The notes: generated by a model not told the origin, from the sequence alone. Shown: positions 45,236 to 56,955, numbered from the stretch's first letter. The stretch is 64,000 nucleotides of DNA from Ditylenchus dipsaci (GCA_004194705.1 SADC01000154.1:1-64000), one strand, 5' to 3'. Numbers and translations: made by a program.

Positions 45236-45355
45236 TGGGGCGCCGTCTGACGAAGACGGGCCGCGGCCGTCCCGTCCGGACGGTCTAGCAATTGGGTTAA
45301 CAAATATGGACGGTCTTTCTAAAACATAAATGGACGACAAGGACGGTCGACCAAC
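45236..45355. repeat. GC-rich segment with repeated GGACGGTC words
   Basis: GGGGCGCCGTCTGACGAAG, GCGGCCGTCCCGTCCGGACG and three later GGACGGTC copies form a GC-rich island in AT-rich DNA. It lies directly after the MITE inside the hAT element. It may be a decayed tandem terminus. Confidence 0.5.
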
Positions 45356-45389
45356 CAGGTGAAGGTAATTCCGCCTACTCAGTTGCAAT

Positions 45390-45790
45390 GGCTCAGGCTG
45401 CTATGGAACGCTTCACTAGGAAAATAGGATATTTATCCACCCAGGACTGGCTTTTCACACTATCATGTTCAATCAATAAGAAGTTGGCTGTTTGCGGTGT
45501 ATTTTTGGATCCTATCACCCATTCACAGCTTAAGGACATCTGCAGTAAAGTGCCTGGATTTAACTAAGGTACCGCTACAACAGGCTATATGGTGTTATTT
45601 TATTATGTTTTAGTTATTTGCAAACCTCGCTCCCTTGGCCCATTTAATTTTAGCCGTGCAAGTGAATAGTTCTGCCAGTGAACGGGCATTCAAAGAGCTT
45701 CGGTCAAGTATCGACGATTACACAAGAAACAAACTGGAACCAAAGAGCATAGCAAACCTGATTATGTTAAGAAAAATGATTAACGATTAG
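45390..45790 (+). pseudogene. hAT transposase C-terminal relic (dimerisation domain)
   Basis: MERFTRKIGYLSTQDWLF and KLAVCGVFLDPITHSQLKD are followed, after a stop and an intron-like gap ending TTTTAG, by NSSASERAFKELRSSIDDY, TRNKLEPKSIANLIMLRK and a TAG stop. The S-A-S-E-R-x-F motif and R-x-x-L-x-P that follows are diagnostic of the hAT dimerisation domain. Confidence 0.88.
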
Positions 45791-46379
45791 TTCATCGTTG
45801 TTCATCGTAGTGAAGATTTGTTGATCAAATTTCTATGACTTAGGACATCACAATAATGCACTGTTATCACTGTCAGCCGATAAAAGGGTTAAGAAACGAG
45901 AAAAAGTAAAGTGAAATAGAGAAGATACAATGAAGCAACGAAATTTACAAAAACCTATAAAACACCTATAAAAAACCTATAAAAATACCTATAAAATTTA
46001 CAAGTAAATTTTATAGGTTCAAAACGCCAGAAAAATTGTCAGAAAATTGTCATTTTATAGGTTTTGCGTACTATGCACATTTTCTAAACTTCAGGCAAAT
46101 TTTCACGAAAAAGTGCTGTTTTAGCAAGAATCAGAGTTTGTTATCAAAAATCAACGCACACAGCCTTGCGAAATTTAATTATTTCAAAACTTAAAATTTT
46201 GAAATTTCGCCGCCATTTTTTATTATTACTAATTTCATTGATTACATTCTAGACTCAAGTCATATAACACAAATCAGAGAAGCAAATAACAACAAATCAG
46301 AGAAGCAAGTAACAACAAATAAGAGAAGCAAATAACAACAAATTTATTCTAATAGAACACCGGCGTTAAGCGAATTGAT

Positions 46380-47030
46380 CCACACCGAATTGATTCCAAA
46401 ACTTGTTTTCTGGACTGATTTGGGCATGCTGAAGATGGTTTGATAGTGGTAAAATGTCGTTTACTCAAGTATTTTTTGAGTTTTAGGCAATAATTGATTT
46501 CACCAAAATCAATTATTGCCCAATACTCGAAAAAAACCTGAGAAAACGGCATTTTACTTTATCAAACCGTTTTAGAAAAAAATCAAACCATCTTAGTTAG
46601 AAAAAAATATGGATATGTATCTGGACCACTCAGGGTGAATCGATAACACCAAGTGGGCTTTCTACCTGAGCTTCCCAACCTGGGTACGACTACCGGGTAT
46701 AATAGAACCAAGTGGTCGTCCACTTGGATCAATTTTTTTTGATTCTTATGCTCCAAAACCTGTTTTCTGGACTGGCTCGGACATTCTAAAGACGATTTGA
46801 TAATAGTAAAATACCGTTTTCTCGGTATTTTTAGTAGTATTGGGCAGTATTGGGCAATAATTGATTTTAGTGAAATCAATTATTGCCTAAAACTCAAAAA
46901 TACTCGAGAAAATGGCATTTTACTACTATCAAACCATTTTCAGCATGCCCGAATCAGTCCAGAAAACAACTTTGGAACATGAAAAACGTAAAAAAAATTT
47001 CGATCCAAGTGGACGACCACTTGGTTTAGT
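46380..47030. repeat. Two related palindromic units with CCACTTGG borders
   Basis: 46395-46590 and 46740-46980 are palindromes with the common arm TTTTCTGGACTGATTTGGGCAT-like sequence and the centre GCAATAATTGATTT. ACCAAGTGGTCGTCCACTTGG at 46709 and its complement at 47006 border the second. The first is partly decayed. Confidence 0.65.
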
Positions 47031-47546
47031 TGGTGCATGGGAAATCCGGCGTTTCACTGAAGAATGTTTTAATTAACGAGTAAACTTTTCAAGACAAAAA
47101 TTTAAAAGCATTTCGTGGGACAAATTTTTGTGGATCAATTCGGTGCCGCCCTAGAACACCATACTGCTCTATTTTTCAACCTCCAAAATTTTTTTGACTT
47201 CGTGTTAAAATGCATTAAAACATGGTTTAGATATCTATTTTCTAATCATGTAGAAAATCTGCCAGTCAGACGAACTGAAGTTTGAAAAGTTGTTGTCTGG
47301 TTAATTAATAAATAAGTAATCACAAACTTCTTAACTAGATGGGCCAGTACAAGACAGATCCTAGTCACAATATTTCCGCTAAAAATCACAGCGCAGGCTT
47401 TTGTGGATTTTACGAAACAAGAAACAACGATTGAACTTCCAAACTACGCGATTTATTTCCCACGTGTCAGACAAACAAAACAAATGAAAGGACAATTGGC
47501 AGTGTTTCCAGTGCGGCGAAAAAGAGGGGTCGAAAAGCCAAAGCAT

Positions 47547-47743
47547 CAGGGCTGCCATATGTCCTTTTTAAAAAGATTTTTCCTTTTTCGGGACCCTACA
47601 TCTTTTTTTATTTTCGAAGTTTTAGTCAAAATCTTTTTTTTTGCTTCAAAATTTCAACAAGCACTGGATAAATGCACCTTTTCCTTCAAATTCCTGTTTT
47701 TTTGACCAAATGTCCTTTTTTTTATTTTGAGATGGCAGCCCTG
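47547..47743. mobile_element. hAT-type MITE, 8-bp duplication CAAAGCAT
   Basis: Termini CAGGGCTGCCA and its complement; CAAAGCAT lies at 47539-47546 and 47744-47751. The interior words (TCAAAATC, ACAAGCACTGGATAAAT) recur in decayed copies near 26110-26280, 52825-53255 and 57020-57175, all ending in a GAGCCCT-like terminus. Confidence 0.8.
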
Positions 47744-48049
47744 CAAAGCATCTGCTTTTACAAAATTTATGAATGGCCGAGAAAATAAATATGCTCATCA
47801 ACAGTTTTTGAAAAAGCAGACCGCGAAACTATGTTTTCTGAAAAGCATATTTGATTTCACAATTTTTCTCTGCCTTTGGAAAAGCATAATTAATTTGATG
47901 ATTTTTCTCAGCTTTTTAAAAAGCATATTTAATTTCAAAAATTTTCTCGGCTTTTAAAAAGCCGAAAATTTTAATAAAATTTTCTCGGCTTTTCGAAAAA
48001 GCCGACAATTCTTGATCATTTTTCTTGGCTTTTTGGCGAAATTTATCAA

Positions 48050-48430
48050 CATTTTTACGACGCCGGCGGCGGCGCTGGCGGCGGCGGTGGCTTTCAGAGG
48101 CGTCCAACTATGATGTAGACTCCGAAACTGGCAAAATCATTCGGGATCAGATTGTCTCGCGTGGTTTTCTCTTCTTTACCGATGAGTGTGTCGAGGATGA
48201 TGATTTTGACGGTTTCGGTGAGTATGAAGACAGTGTAATTTTTATCAGATTCATTTTGACTTGATAGACCATGCGTCTTTTTTTATTCAAGGAAGATTCT
48301 GACGGTGCTTCTGATGGGGACGATGATGAAGACGAATAAGAATCTCCATAGATTACAGAATTTTCTCAGTCTCTATGAAATTTATTGTTGAGCGGTTGTT
48401 ACTGAACGTCGTTCAATAAAAGCCTATATT
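48050..48430 (+). CDS. 3' end of an unrecognised acidic-tailed gene or transposon frame
   Basis: A frame with a GGCGGC-rich (Arg-rich) start reads EASNYDVDSETGKIIRDQIV, SRGFLFFTDECVEDDDFDGF. An exon-like piece after TTATTCAAG at 48291 reads EDSDGASDGDDDEDE and a TAA stop at 48338-48340, and CAATAAAAGCC follows at 48413. The acidic ending and the polyadenylation signal support a real transcript end. The best donor (GTGAGT at 48218) joins out of frame, so either the join or a base is wrong. Family unknown; upstream exons not found. Confidence 0.4.
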
Positions 48431-48989
48431 ATGTGTGTTTTGCTCGATTAATAGGGTTAGGGTCGTGTCCACTTAGGTAGGTCCGCTTGGTCAGGTGGTT
48501 ATCAACGTGGATGAGGCTGTTTGTAGGGGAGGTGGTGGATTGTACAGTCAAGCCCTCTTTTTAGCTTTCTTCAAAGCTTCTTCTGGTGCTGTTTTTTTCT
48601 TGCTTTGTCGAATGGCATACATCGACAACTAAAAAGTGAATTTACAGTCAAACCTCGTATAGTGATCATTCGATATAGTGATAACTCACACTATAGTAAT
48701 CATCTAGTTCTGACTTGGTTGGTTTCTACGAAATAAGGTGGAGATGAACCTCTCTATAGTGATCACTCTATATAGTGATGAAAATGGTCAGCTGAGAACT
48801 CTTTGCGGGTAAATTATTGAAGCTTCAGAAAATTGTCACTTTTTTTTCATTTTTAGCTCTTCATCTCATCAACAAGTAACACTCGAAAATTTAAAACACT
48901 TTAAATATTTTTTGCGAAGATTAAAAAATGCAATAAAAAAGTACTCGTTAAAAGAAACAATAAAAAATATAAAAAAAATAACAAAGAAG

Positions 48990-49056
48990 AGGGTAGGCGG
49001 AGTCGAACACAAGATATCTTATCAATGAACACTGAGTTACTAGGCCGCCGAATCAC
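48990..49056 (-). repeat. tRNA-like sequence, possible SINE head
   Basis: On the minus strand TAGTAACTCAGTG resembles a Pol III A box and GTGTTCGACTCC matches the B-box consensus, 20-odd bases apart, between GGCGG and CCGCC. The T-stem does not pair, so this is not a functional tRNA gene. An A-rich stretch follows downstream of it on that strand's other side. A tRNA-derived SINE or pseudogene is the likely reading. Confidence 0.4.
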
Positions 49057-49083
49057 AAACTTTAGTCGATAAATGCTGATATA

Positions 49084-49459
49084 CAGGGTGTTTCAAGAAA
49101 TTCTGCATATTTGAAATAACCATAACTTTTTTTCCTAGATCGTTTTTCAAAGTTCTGTTTTTACAGATCGATTTTTCTCGCCGATAATTCTTTTGGGGTA
49201 TTTAAAGTCGAAAACACGATTTTTGCTTATTTCTCCCTGTGGTTTGGGTTTTGGTCATCCAGAGGACACCGAGAGACCAGGATAAGAATTTCAGGACCCA
49301 AATCACAGGAGGTACCAATCGAAAATCGTGTTTTCGACATTATTATTAAAAATATTTTCGGTGAGAAAATCGACCTGTAAAAACTAAAAGAATTACAAAA
49401 AACGACCTATAAAAAAGTTATGGCCATTTTAAAAAGGCAGAATTTCTTGAAACAACCTG
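49084..49459. mobile_element. TA-flanked MITE, family C (CAGGGTGTTTCAAGAA)
   Basis: CAGGGTGTTTCAAGAAATTC and its near-complement end the element between TA dinucleotides. The arms match for about 170 bases and include AAATCGTGTTTTCGACATTA. Terminal form and TA target fit Tc1/mariner-type MITEs. Confidence 0.88.
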
Positions 49460-49867
49460 TATATTCAATAAATATTACATTTCGAAATCTAGCCCTCGGC
49501 GAAATTGGATCTTTCTATCAAATGAAGATTTTTGAACCTTCATTGATTGGTGAAGACAGATTTTGGACATCGCATAGACACTACTAAAGGTTCCGTTGTT
49601 AGTACAGTGGAGTACTGATAAATCACCACCCTGCAGACACCGGTTTGGTGGGGATTTATGAGAGTTCATAGTTTATTGGCATCATTTTATCGGACTTCTA
49701 TTAGTACAGTGAACTCCTGATATAACTACTCTAAATTTAAACAAACATAACATTGAAGAATCAATTAAACAACCTGAAAAATAAAAGGCATAATTAGGCA
49801 TTAGAGAAGATTTTTTTTTGTAAAATTAGGCAAGAATTTTAATTTTTTTTTGCAAAAAATATGTATA

Positions 49868-50040
49868 CAGTCAAGTCTCGATATAAGATACACCTCGGAC
49901 CGGACCAGGTGTATCTTGTATCGAGGTTATCTTACATCGAGACTAATTTAAAGGGGTTTATATAACTTGGGGCGGAACCAGGTGTATCTTATATCAAGGT
50001 GTATCTTGTATCGGGGGTATCTTATATCGAGACTTGACTG
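49868..50040. mobile_element. TA-flanked MITE, family A, repeated subterminal words
   Basis: CAGTCAAGTCTCGATATAAG to CTTATATCGAGACTTGACTG between TA dinucleotides. CAGGTGTATCTT and TATCGAGG words repeat three to four times inside. Confidence 0.88.
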
Positions 50041-50062
50041 TACCTTATTTACTTTAATTCAA

Positions 50063-50970
50063 GCCCCCTCTAATTTTAACCACCTTCTAGTTAAAGCCCC
50101 CTTAACGCTCCGCCTCCCATGCGTAGTAATTGCCCGAATCGACTCAGAATTTCTCGCTGAACACGATAGTGCAAAATTTTTGAAAAAAGTTGGTATGAGA
50201 TGGTGAAAACCCTCCTGAAAGTAGGCTGTTTTGGTCACCCTCAACCACCTAAAATTTGAGAAATTTAGAAGCTAGTCACCTATAACATTATTCCCGCTTG
50301 AAAAAACATCAATTCTGACACCGAATTCGTGTTGAGCGTAGTCGATTTGCATGTAAAACTGCTCTTGAAGTTGAAAAGTCACTGTCAAATTCCGAATTCC
50401 GCTCAAGACAAAAACATTCAATTTTAAATTTAAATGTTTTGTCTTGAGCGGAATTCGGAATTTGACAGTGACTTTTCAACTTCAAGAGCAGTTTTACATG
50501 CAAATCGACTACGCTGAACACGAATTCGGTGTCAGAATTGATGTTTTTCAAGCGGGAATAAGGTTATAGAAAAGTTGCGCTACAACTTATATATTGATTT
50601 TGCATAATGTCGCAAAAAAGGATATCCAGAAACTGGATATTTGAGGGAAAATCGTAAATTCTCTGTGAAAAAATCATCACTCTGATGCAAGTTTGGGCTC
50701 AATAGATAGCTCTGATCCAGGTTAAAATTTTGGGTGGTTTTGCGCTTAGGTGAAATAGAAATTTTGGTGACTAGCATCTAAATTTCTCAAAATTTTAGGT
50801 GTTGAGGGTGACCAAAACAGCCTAATTTCAGGAGGAGTTTTCACCATCTCATACCAACCTTTTTTTCAAATTTTTTTGCACTATCGTGTTCAGCGAGAAA
50901 TTCTGAGTCGATTTGGGCAATTACTACGCATGGGAGGCGGAGTGTTAAAGAGGGGGTCGAAAAATTTAAG
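50063..50970. repeat. Nested foldback: outer arms ~200 bases, inner palindrome 50290-50568
   Basis: Outer arms start CTCCGCCTCCCATGCGTAGT and return at 50920-50945. Inside, ATTCCCGCTTGAAAAACATC begins an almost perfect palindrome with arms near 135 bases, centred at 50428 on TTTAAATTTAAA. The inner unit looks inserted into the outer one. The flanks on both sides contain CCCCCTCTAATTTTA words in the same orientation. Confidence 0.7.
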
Positions 50971-51227
50971 CCCCCCTCTAATTTTAGCCCCCCCCCTAAT
51001 TTTAGCTCCGCTCCCCTTTTCATTTAAATACTTTTTAAAGCTTCGAGGAAAATTCTCGAGGTCTTCCTAACGTGCGCTGGTCTACCATTGCTAAGCGTAA
51101 TCCTTAATTTATACATTACTCATATTCACGGAGAAAATCAGCTTGGAGGACCAGGGCAATTTTTTTTACCATTTATAGCAAAAATGGTCAAAAATATTCA
51201 CCTTCAAATTTTCAACTTCAAATGGTA

Positions 51228-51787
51228 CAGTCAATATAGTGGCCCCATACCTCAAGTTCGTTCCGCCTAGGGTCAACACTTTTTTAACTAAATTTTAGAG
51301 AATATAGTGATATAGTGGCCCTCCTTTAAAAATTAGAGGGCCACTATATCGAGGTTTTGGTTTTTAAATGGAAAAACTGTATATTTATTTAAAAACAATC
51401 GGCAAAATCAGAATCCTCACGATATTTGCGACCAGACTGTCAAGACAGAACTAGCATACCGTATAATCTCTATTAAACGGGCACCCCTACAGTTAACGTT
51501 TTTCAAATTGGCTTTGCTTTTTTAACCCCAATATTGTTTATTTTTCGAAACGGACGACCACTCATTTTGTAGAGTTTGTGAAGCTCTACAAAATGACTGG
51601 TCGTCCGTTTCGGAAAATAAACAATATTGGGGTTATAAAAGCAAAGCAAATTTGAAAAACGTTAACTGTAGGGGTGCCCGTTTGATAGAGGTTATACGGT
51701 AATTCTCTAAAAATTGAGTTTAAAAAACTGTCGGACCCTAGGCGGGAACGAACTTGAGGTGGGGGCTATTATATCGAGGTTTGACTG
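51228..51787. mobile_element. TA-flanked MITE, family A, split by a nested family B MITE
   Basis: CAGTCAATATAGTGGCCCC and TATCGAGGTTTGACTG end the element between TA dinucleotides, and the arms share CAAGTTCGTTCCGCCTAGGG. The family B element at 51459-51699 sits in the right-hand part. Internal segments match the element at 44789-45232. Confidence 0.85.
51459..51699. mobile_element. TA-flanked MITE, family B, nested
   Basis: CCGTATAATCTCTATTAAAC to GTTTGATAGAGGTTATACGG between TA dinucleotides. Arms match for about 110 bases, including CAATATTGTTTATTTTTCG, with a loop near AGAGTTTGTGAAGCTCT. Confidence 0.88.
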
Positions 51788-52939
51788 TATTATGTGGAAG
51801 GTGAATTAGGTGAATAACCATTCACACCGTATTTTCATCTAACATAGAATTTACTATTCTGTTAAATGACACCAAAGATTTCAAAAAAACTTCGGAAATT
51901 GATTCAAAATTTGTCCAAGGACTTTTTGTCCACCAGTTAGAAGTAATTTTATTGGATGAAACCGGCTGGAGGCGGCGGTTTGTCGGAAGTCAGCTATGTA
52001 ATCTTTATTAATATTTTCAAACTTTATGCAAAAAAACTACAGTTTTTCACCATGCTTTTCATGTTTAAATCTTGACATTTTTCCTATGTATTATGATTTC
52101 CCACTCACCATTATTATCGGATTAGAGAGACGTGCATAGTCAGTGTTTATCACTTTAGCTTTTTAATTATTTGTGAAATGTGATGGGAGAAGAAAAAGAG
52201 TGTTCTCTTACACAAAAAAGAGATGCGAAGGTTGTTCCTTAAAAGCAGCAGCAACAGTGTTGGAAAAGAAGATTTTTTTTCTTTTGTCGACCGACTCTGT
52301 TGCTTCTAAAAACACTGCTACTCCCAGGCAACCAAAGGTTCCGATAAAATCAATGTTGGCCTGAGTGTGGGTAGGTTTTTTGAGAGAGTGGGACTGTTTG
52401 TCTGTACAGTGGGCATCATTTTGCTCCTCTTGTTCTCTGTCCTGTCCACTTTTTGATTGTAGGACTTGTGTTTTCCATTGCACCATACCAACCTTTCTTA
52501 ACACTTGTTGACCACACTCTTTGAACATATTTGGTGGTTGTTTTTTTAGCACAATTTAACTATCATTTGTTTTCTTTGTTATTTAGGGTTGAAACCTGCA
52601 AAATGTATTACTGAACCATAGAATGGGCAACCACAAAGTAGACGCAGTATTGGAGAGGAGAGTCGGGCAGAGTCGTCGCTTTCTGTTAGCAGTCTGAGAG
52701 AAAATTCAGGTGGGTGAACAGTTTTTCAAAGATTCTGAATGTATTTCAGCATGTATTGATTCTTATAAGCTTAGAATTTCGAAATATAACCATATGTATT
52801 ATTGTTTTAAAGCAAGGTCCCTGACCTAATTCATAAAACTGGTCCTTATTTTGGTATTCCAAATCTTGTTTTTTCTGGTATTCAGTCAAAATCTTATTTT
52901 TAGCAGCGAAAAAGCAACAAGCACTAGATAAATAGCATA

Positions 52940-53184
52940 CCGTATTCTCTCTATTAATCCCCTCCCCAAAATCCGCTATTTCTTAAATTCATTCTCCTCT
53001 TTTTATACCGGGTTTTTGTTTTCAAACGCCACATATGTTATATACCAAAATGTAGCGCAGATTCCCAGCTACATTTTGGTATATAACATATGTGGCGTTC
53101 GAAAACAAAAACCCGGTATAAAAGGAGGAGAATGAATTTAAGAAATAGCGGATTTTGGGAGGGGGATTAATAGAGAGAATACGG
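52940..53184. mobile_element. TA-flanked MITE, family B
   Basis: CCGTATTCTCTCTATTAATC to GATTAATAGAGAGAATACGG between TA dinucleotides, an almost perfect palindrome of about 115-base arms (AACGCCACATATGTTATATA) around GTAGCGCAGATTCCCAGCTAC. It sits inside a decayed copy of the 47547-type hAT MITE. Confidence 0.88.
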
Positions 53185-53186
53185 TA

Positions 53187-56018
53187 TTCATGCTAAAATA
53201 TCTTAAAACTTCCTTATTTTGAGCAAGTATCCTTTTTTTGAAAAAAATATCTGGGAGCCCTATGTTAAAACATACCGATCAGGGTTAGTCACGTCTTCTA
53301 TCCCTCCCCGTATTAGTTTTTTCATTTGATTTTTTTCCATTTGACTTTAAAAGCTTAAAACTTATGCATTAGTAAAAACAAATATTATTCCGACATTAAA
53401 AGGTTATGGATAAATGTAAGTCGGCTACCTTATCCTATCTGACAATGTCAAGCTACATCAGCTCGACTATTCAATGGTTCAAATTAAAAAAAAACTGCAT
53501 GACTGCAAAAAGATGACTGCAAAAACCAGGGATGACCAATTCGCCGGCAAATCTTTTCAAATAATTGTTCAATTTCGGCGAAAAAACCGAGAATTTCGGT
53601 ATTCACTGACGAAATAAAAAATAATTGGCTAGCCTCCGGAAATACAAACAAAAAAATTAAATAAGATTTCCAAATTTTATGGATAAAAAATACTTCACAA
53701 ATCCAAAATTCCAAATTGCCCTTTGCATCAGCGGCGGTGGTTTTTTAATATGGTAAGGCCGACTGTGACGTTTTATATACCGACCTGACTTTTAATCTGC
53801 ATCAATCTATGTTTTTTCTAAATTTTCATTCGAAGTTTTTCAAAGAAGGCATTCAAAAACATTTTTGTCGAGGCATGAAGACCAGGTTGGGTGGACAGTC
53901 GCTCTCGATATAGTGATATCTAAGGCCGGCCTTGAGTTGTGTCCTTATATCGAGAGTCAGCTGTAGTACTGTTTTTTTAATCTTTGTAGTAAAAAGTATA
54001 ATTTAACCGCTTCAACCAGCTGTTTTCAATATTGTAATTTATCGTCGGATCAGTTTATTTATCGCTCGGATCATTATCAGACCATTTACCTTTACAAGTC
54101 TATTTTAAACTATTTACGAAAAATTCTGGTTTTATATCAAAAGACTCAATTTTTTTACTAAGAGTGTAAATTTGCAAAAAGAAAATAAGAAAATTGGCGA
54201 CACTTTAGCATAGTCAAGCTGAGGAAATTGTCTCTTCCTGAAAGTGTTGAGTGGAGAAAACTGTTTTTGGTCACTTTTTCCGCTTTTTATGTTAATTATC
54301 CTGCTCTGGCTGAGTGGGAAGGTTGGAGATACAGCAGGGAGCACTAGCAGTAGATGATGTGGTAGCAGTGAGCACTAGAAGCAGGAGCAGTCAGCTTGTT
54401 TCTCTGCTTTCTGGCGGTCAAGTTGGCCTCCTCCTCCCTGCCTGCTGTATGTGGTGTAAATGAGTGTCGTTCTATATTGGTAGGGGAGCAGAAGGGATTT
54501 CATTTGAGCACTCTCCACCATGGACACTTTATGAAAAGAACCACTGAACTATTCATACATTTCTTTCCATCACAAAATGGGCTGTTGGTGCTATTTGGAT
54601 GGGATATGTGCACAGATGGAGAATATATGAAAAATTTGTTTCGCGCTGTTGCGAAGTGGAGAATTACTACCATTGTCCGAAGAGACTAAAGTGTCTTCAT
54701 CATCTTATGTTTTATGTGGATTGAGATTAGATTTTAGATTAGATTGCCACTGGCAATTTAAGATAGTTTAAGCTTACTTTATTTCGAGTTTTCTATGTCT
54801 TTTCGAAGCTTTTATTGACTCAAGCTCGAAAAGGCGCATTAACAATGAAATTATAATCCTTTCGTAAATTAAGCTGCTATGATAGCTAAAGAGAAAGTGA
54901 AATAAACCCTAGGTGGTTAACTAGAGTTGACTTTTTTTGACACTTTTCTGTTCAAATAATTAATTAGACCAACTAAACAGTTATGTTAATGAGAATTTAA
55001 AGCTAATCGAAGTTTCGGTAATTGGGAGTCGTGATTGTACCTAAGAATGATTAGGAACTTTTTGAAAAAAAGAACAGTCATAATAAGTCAAATTAAGTCA
55101 ATTGTTGTGCAGTTGCTGTTCAAAAGCTTCTAGTTTCATCTAATCCTTGTGACTCATTGATTTTATTGATTTTTTCAAAAAAGTAAATGTATGTAAAACA
55201 AAGCTACTATTGGCTCTCGGCATATTTAGTTTATTTGTAGAAACTCTTGCAAGAGCTTGCAGAAAAAGTATGCAGTTTCTATTATACTTTGTAAAGTAGT
55301 TTGACAAAAAATCTAAAAAAAACTTTTGGCACATCCCGATACATAGCCTTCGGTTCAACTATGTCAAGCTCCAAAAATTTTTTTGAAAGTTTGCTAAACC
55401 GAGAGTGGACTGTAAAACTAAATATTCGGTTTTATCGCTAAGGCATTTAATAATAAAGCCTTTCTGCTCTTAGGTTTAGTGACCTAAACCTGAGAAGTGC
55501 CCAAACTTGTCTTCATAAAACTACTTTTTCGTAATTTTATCGTAAAAAGTATGAATAAGCTACCGATTTTTTATAGATTGCATTTTTCTTGACAATTCTT
55601 GCAAGTTGCTGCAATTTTGTTCGTTCTTTGTGAAAATGCACAGTTAATTGCTATTATTTGCGAGTTGATAGAGTACAAGGGCTGTTGCACTACCAGCACC
55701 ATCAGCAGCACCAATAGCAGTGCATGTTGGGCTGGTGTGTGTATGCTCTGCTCTATATTTGTGTTGCTTGTTCGCATGCACATACACAGCTGTATTTGGG
55801 GGGCTGGACACTCCAATTATTTGGCTGCTGCTGGACATCCCTGCTGCCTTAGTAGCGGTAGCAGCAGCTAGTGGCGGGTGTTGTCTATTCAATGCTTTAC
55901 TCCAATATTCCATTATTGGGGTCCTCCCCTCATCTCTCGGCCTCACCACATACATATTGAATTAACATCCTTTAAATAGAAACAAAACATTGATAGGACG
56001 GTCGCTTTTCTCTACTTA
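53187..56018. other. Intergenic spacer upstream of ABL
   Basis: A degenerate family A end pair is at 53895-53964. Open frames at 54396-54689 and 55599-55965 show no similarity I recognise and no splice support. Nothing else is assigned. Confidence 0.45.
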
Positions 56019-56020
56019 TA

Positions 56021-56372
56021 CAGGGAGTTTCAAGAAGTTCTGCCTTTTGAAATGGCCATAACTTTTTATATGTCAATTTTTGAAATTCTGTCTCTACACT
56101 TCGATTTTTCTCGCCGACAATATTTTTTGGTATATAATGTCAAGAACACGATTCGTTTGGTCCCCCTGTGATTTGGGCCCTGGTCTCTGGGTGTGCCCGG
56201 GATGACCAAACCCAAACCACAGGGAAGACAAAGCGAAAATCGTGTTTTTGACATTATATACCAAAAAAGTTGTGGGCCAGAAAAATCGATTTGTAAAAAC
56301 AGAGTTTTGAAAAACGATCTAGGAGAAAAGTTATGGTCCTTCCAAAGAGGCAGAATTTCTTGAAACACCATT
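56021..56372. mobile_element. MITE, family C
   Basis: CAGGGAGTTTCAAGAAGTTC at the left after TA; the right end AGAATTTCTTGAAACACC is slightly mutated at its last bases. Arms contain TATATAATGTCAAGAACACG and its near-complement. Confidence 0.8.
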
Positions 56373-56586
56373 TACTATTGCTATCAAATAGTGTGGGTAG
56401 TAACTAAGCCTTAATTCAGCACTTTGTTTATATCTTTGCTGGCTTTAAACTCTCTACTATTTTTCGGAGAGTGTAATCGAACCTTCTAATGTCACTATTT
56501 TTTATTGAAGATATAAAATATTTTATGACTAATGTAAGTTAAGCCTAACATTATGCAAAAACAAATTGAATTTTTCCAGTTTTATA

Positions 56587-56955
56587 CAGGGTGTCGCAAA
56601 AATTTGTCCCAAAACACTTTGAACAATCATATCTTTTTTCTAGGTCATGTTTCTAAATTCTGTAACACAGATTGGCTCAACTCGCTCTAGTAATCTGCAA
56701 ATATATAATGTCAAAAACGCGATATTTGCTTGGTACCACCAACCCCCCTGTAGTTTCTGCCTTGCAATCCAGAGGCTATCCACAGACTAGGACCTTAACC
56801 ATAAGAGATAATAAGCGAAAATCGTGTTTTGAAATTGTATACCAAAAAGGTTGCTATCGAAAACTGAGTTGACCTGCGTTTACAGAATTTAAAAATACGA
56901 CCTAGAAAAAAGTTTATGAGTGTCTCAAAGTGTTTAAAAATTCTTAAGACATCTT
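56587..56955. mobile_element. MITE, family C, diverged
   Basis: CAGGGTGTCGCAAAAATTTG after TA at the left. The right arm ends near GACATCTTG and is partly decayed. ATATAATGTCAAAAACGCG and AAAATCGTGTTTTGAAATTG link it to the other family C members. Confidence 0.7.

Larger units (their letters stand above)
44410..46075 (+). mobile_element. hAT transposon with 8-bp duplication CACATTTT
   Basis: The termini CATAGTACGCAAAACCTATA and its complement are followed by inverted arrays of ACCTATAAAA, and the arms match for about 170 bases. CACATTTT lies at 44402-44409 and 46076-46083, an exact 8-bp duplication. The C-terminal part of a transposase remains near the right end, and a family A MITE is nested inside. 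Confidence 0.92.

Noticed and set aside
54396..54689. 97-codon open frame upstream of ABL
   Set aside because: I recognise no domain, and no splice junctions or polyadenylation signal accompany it.
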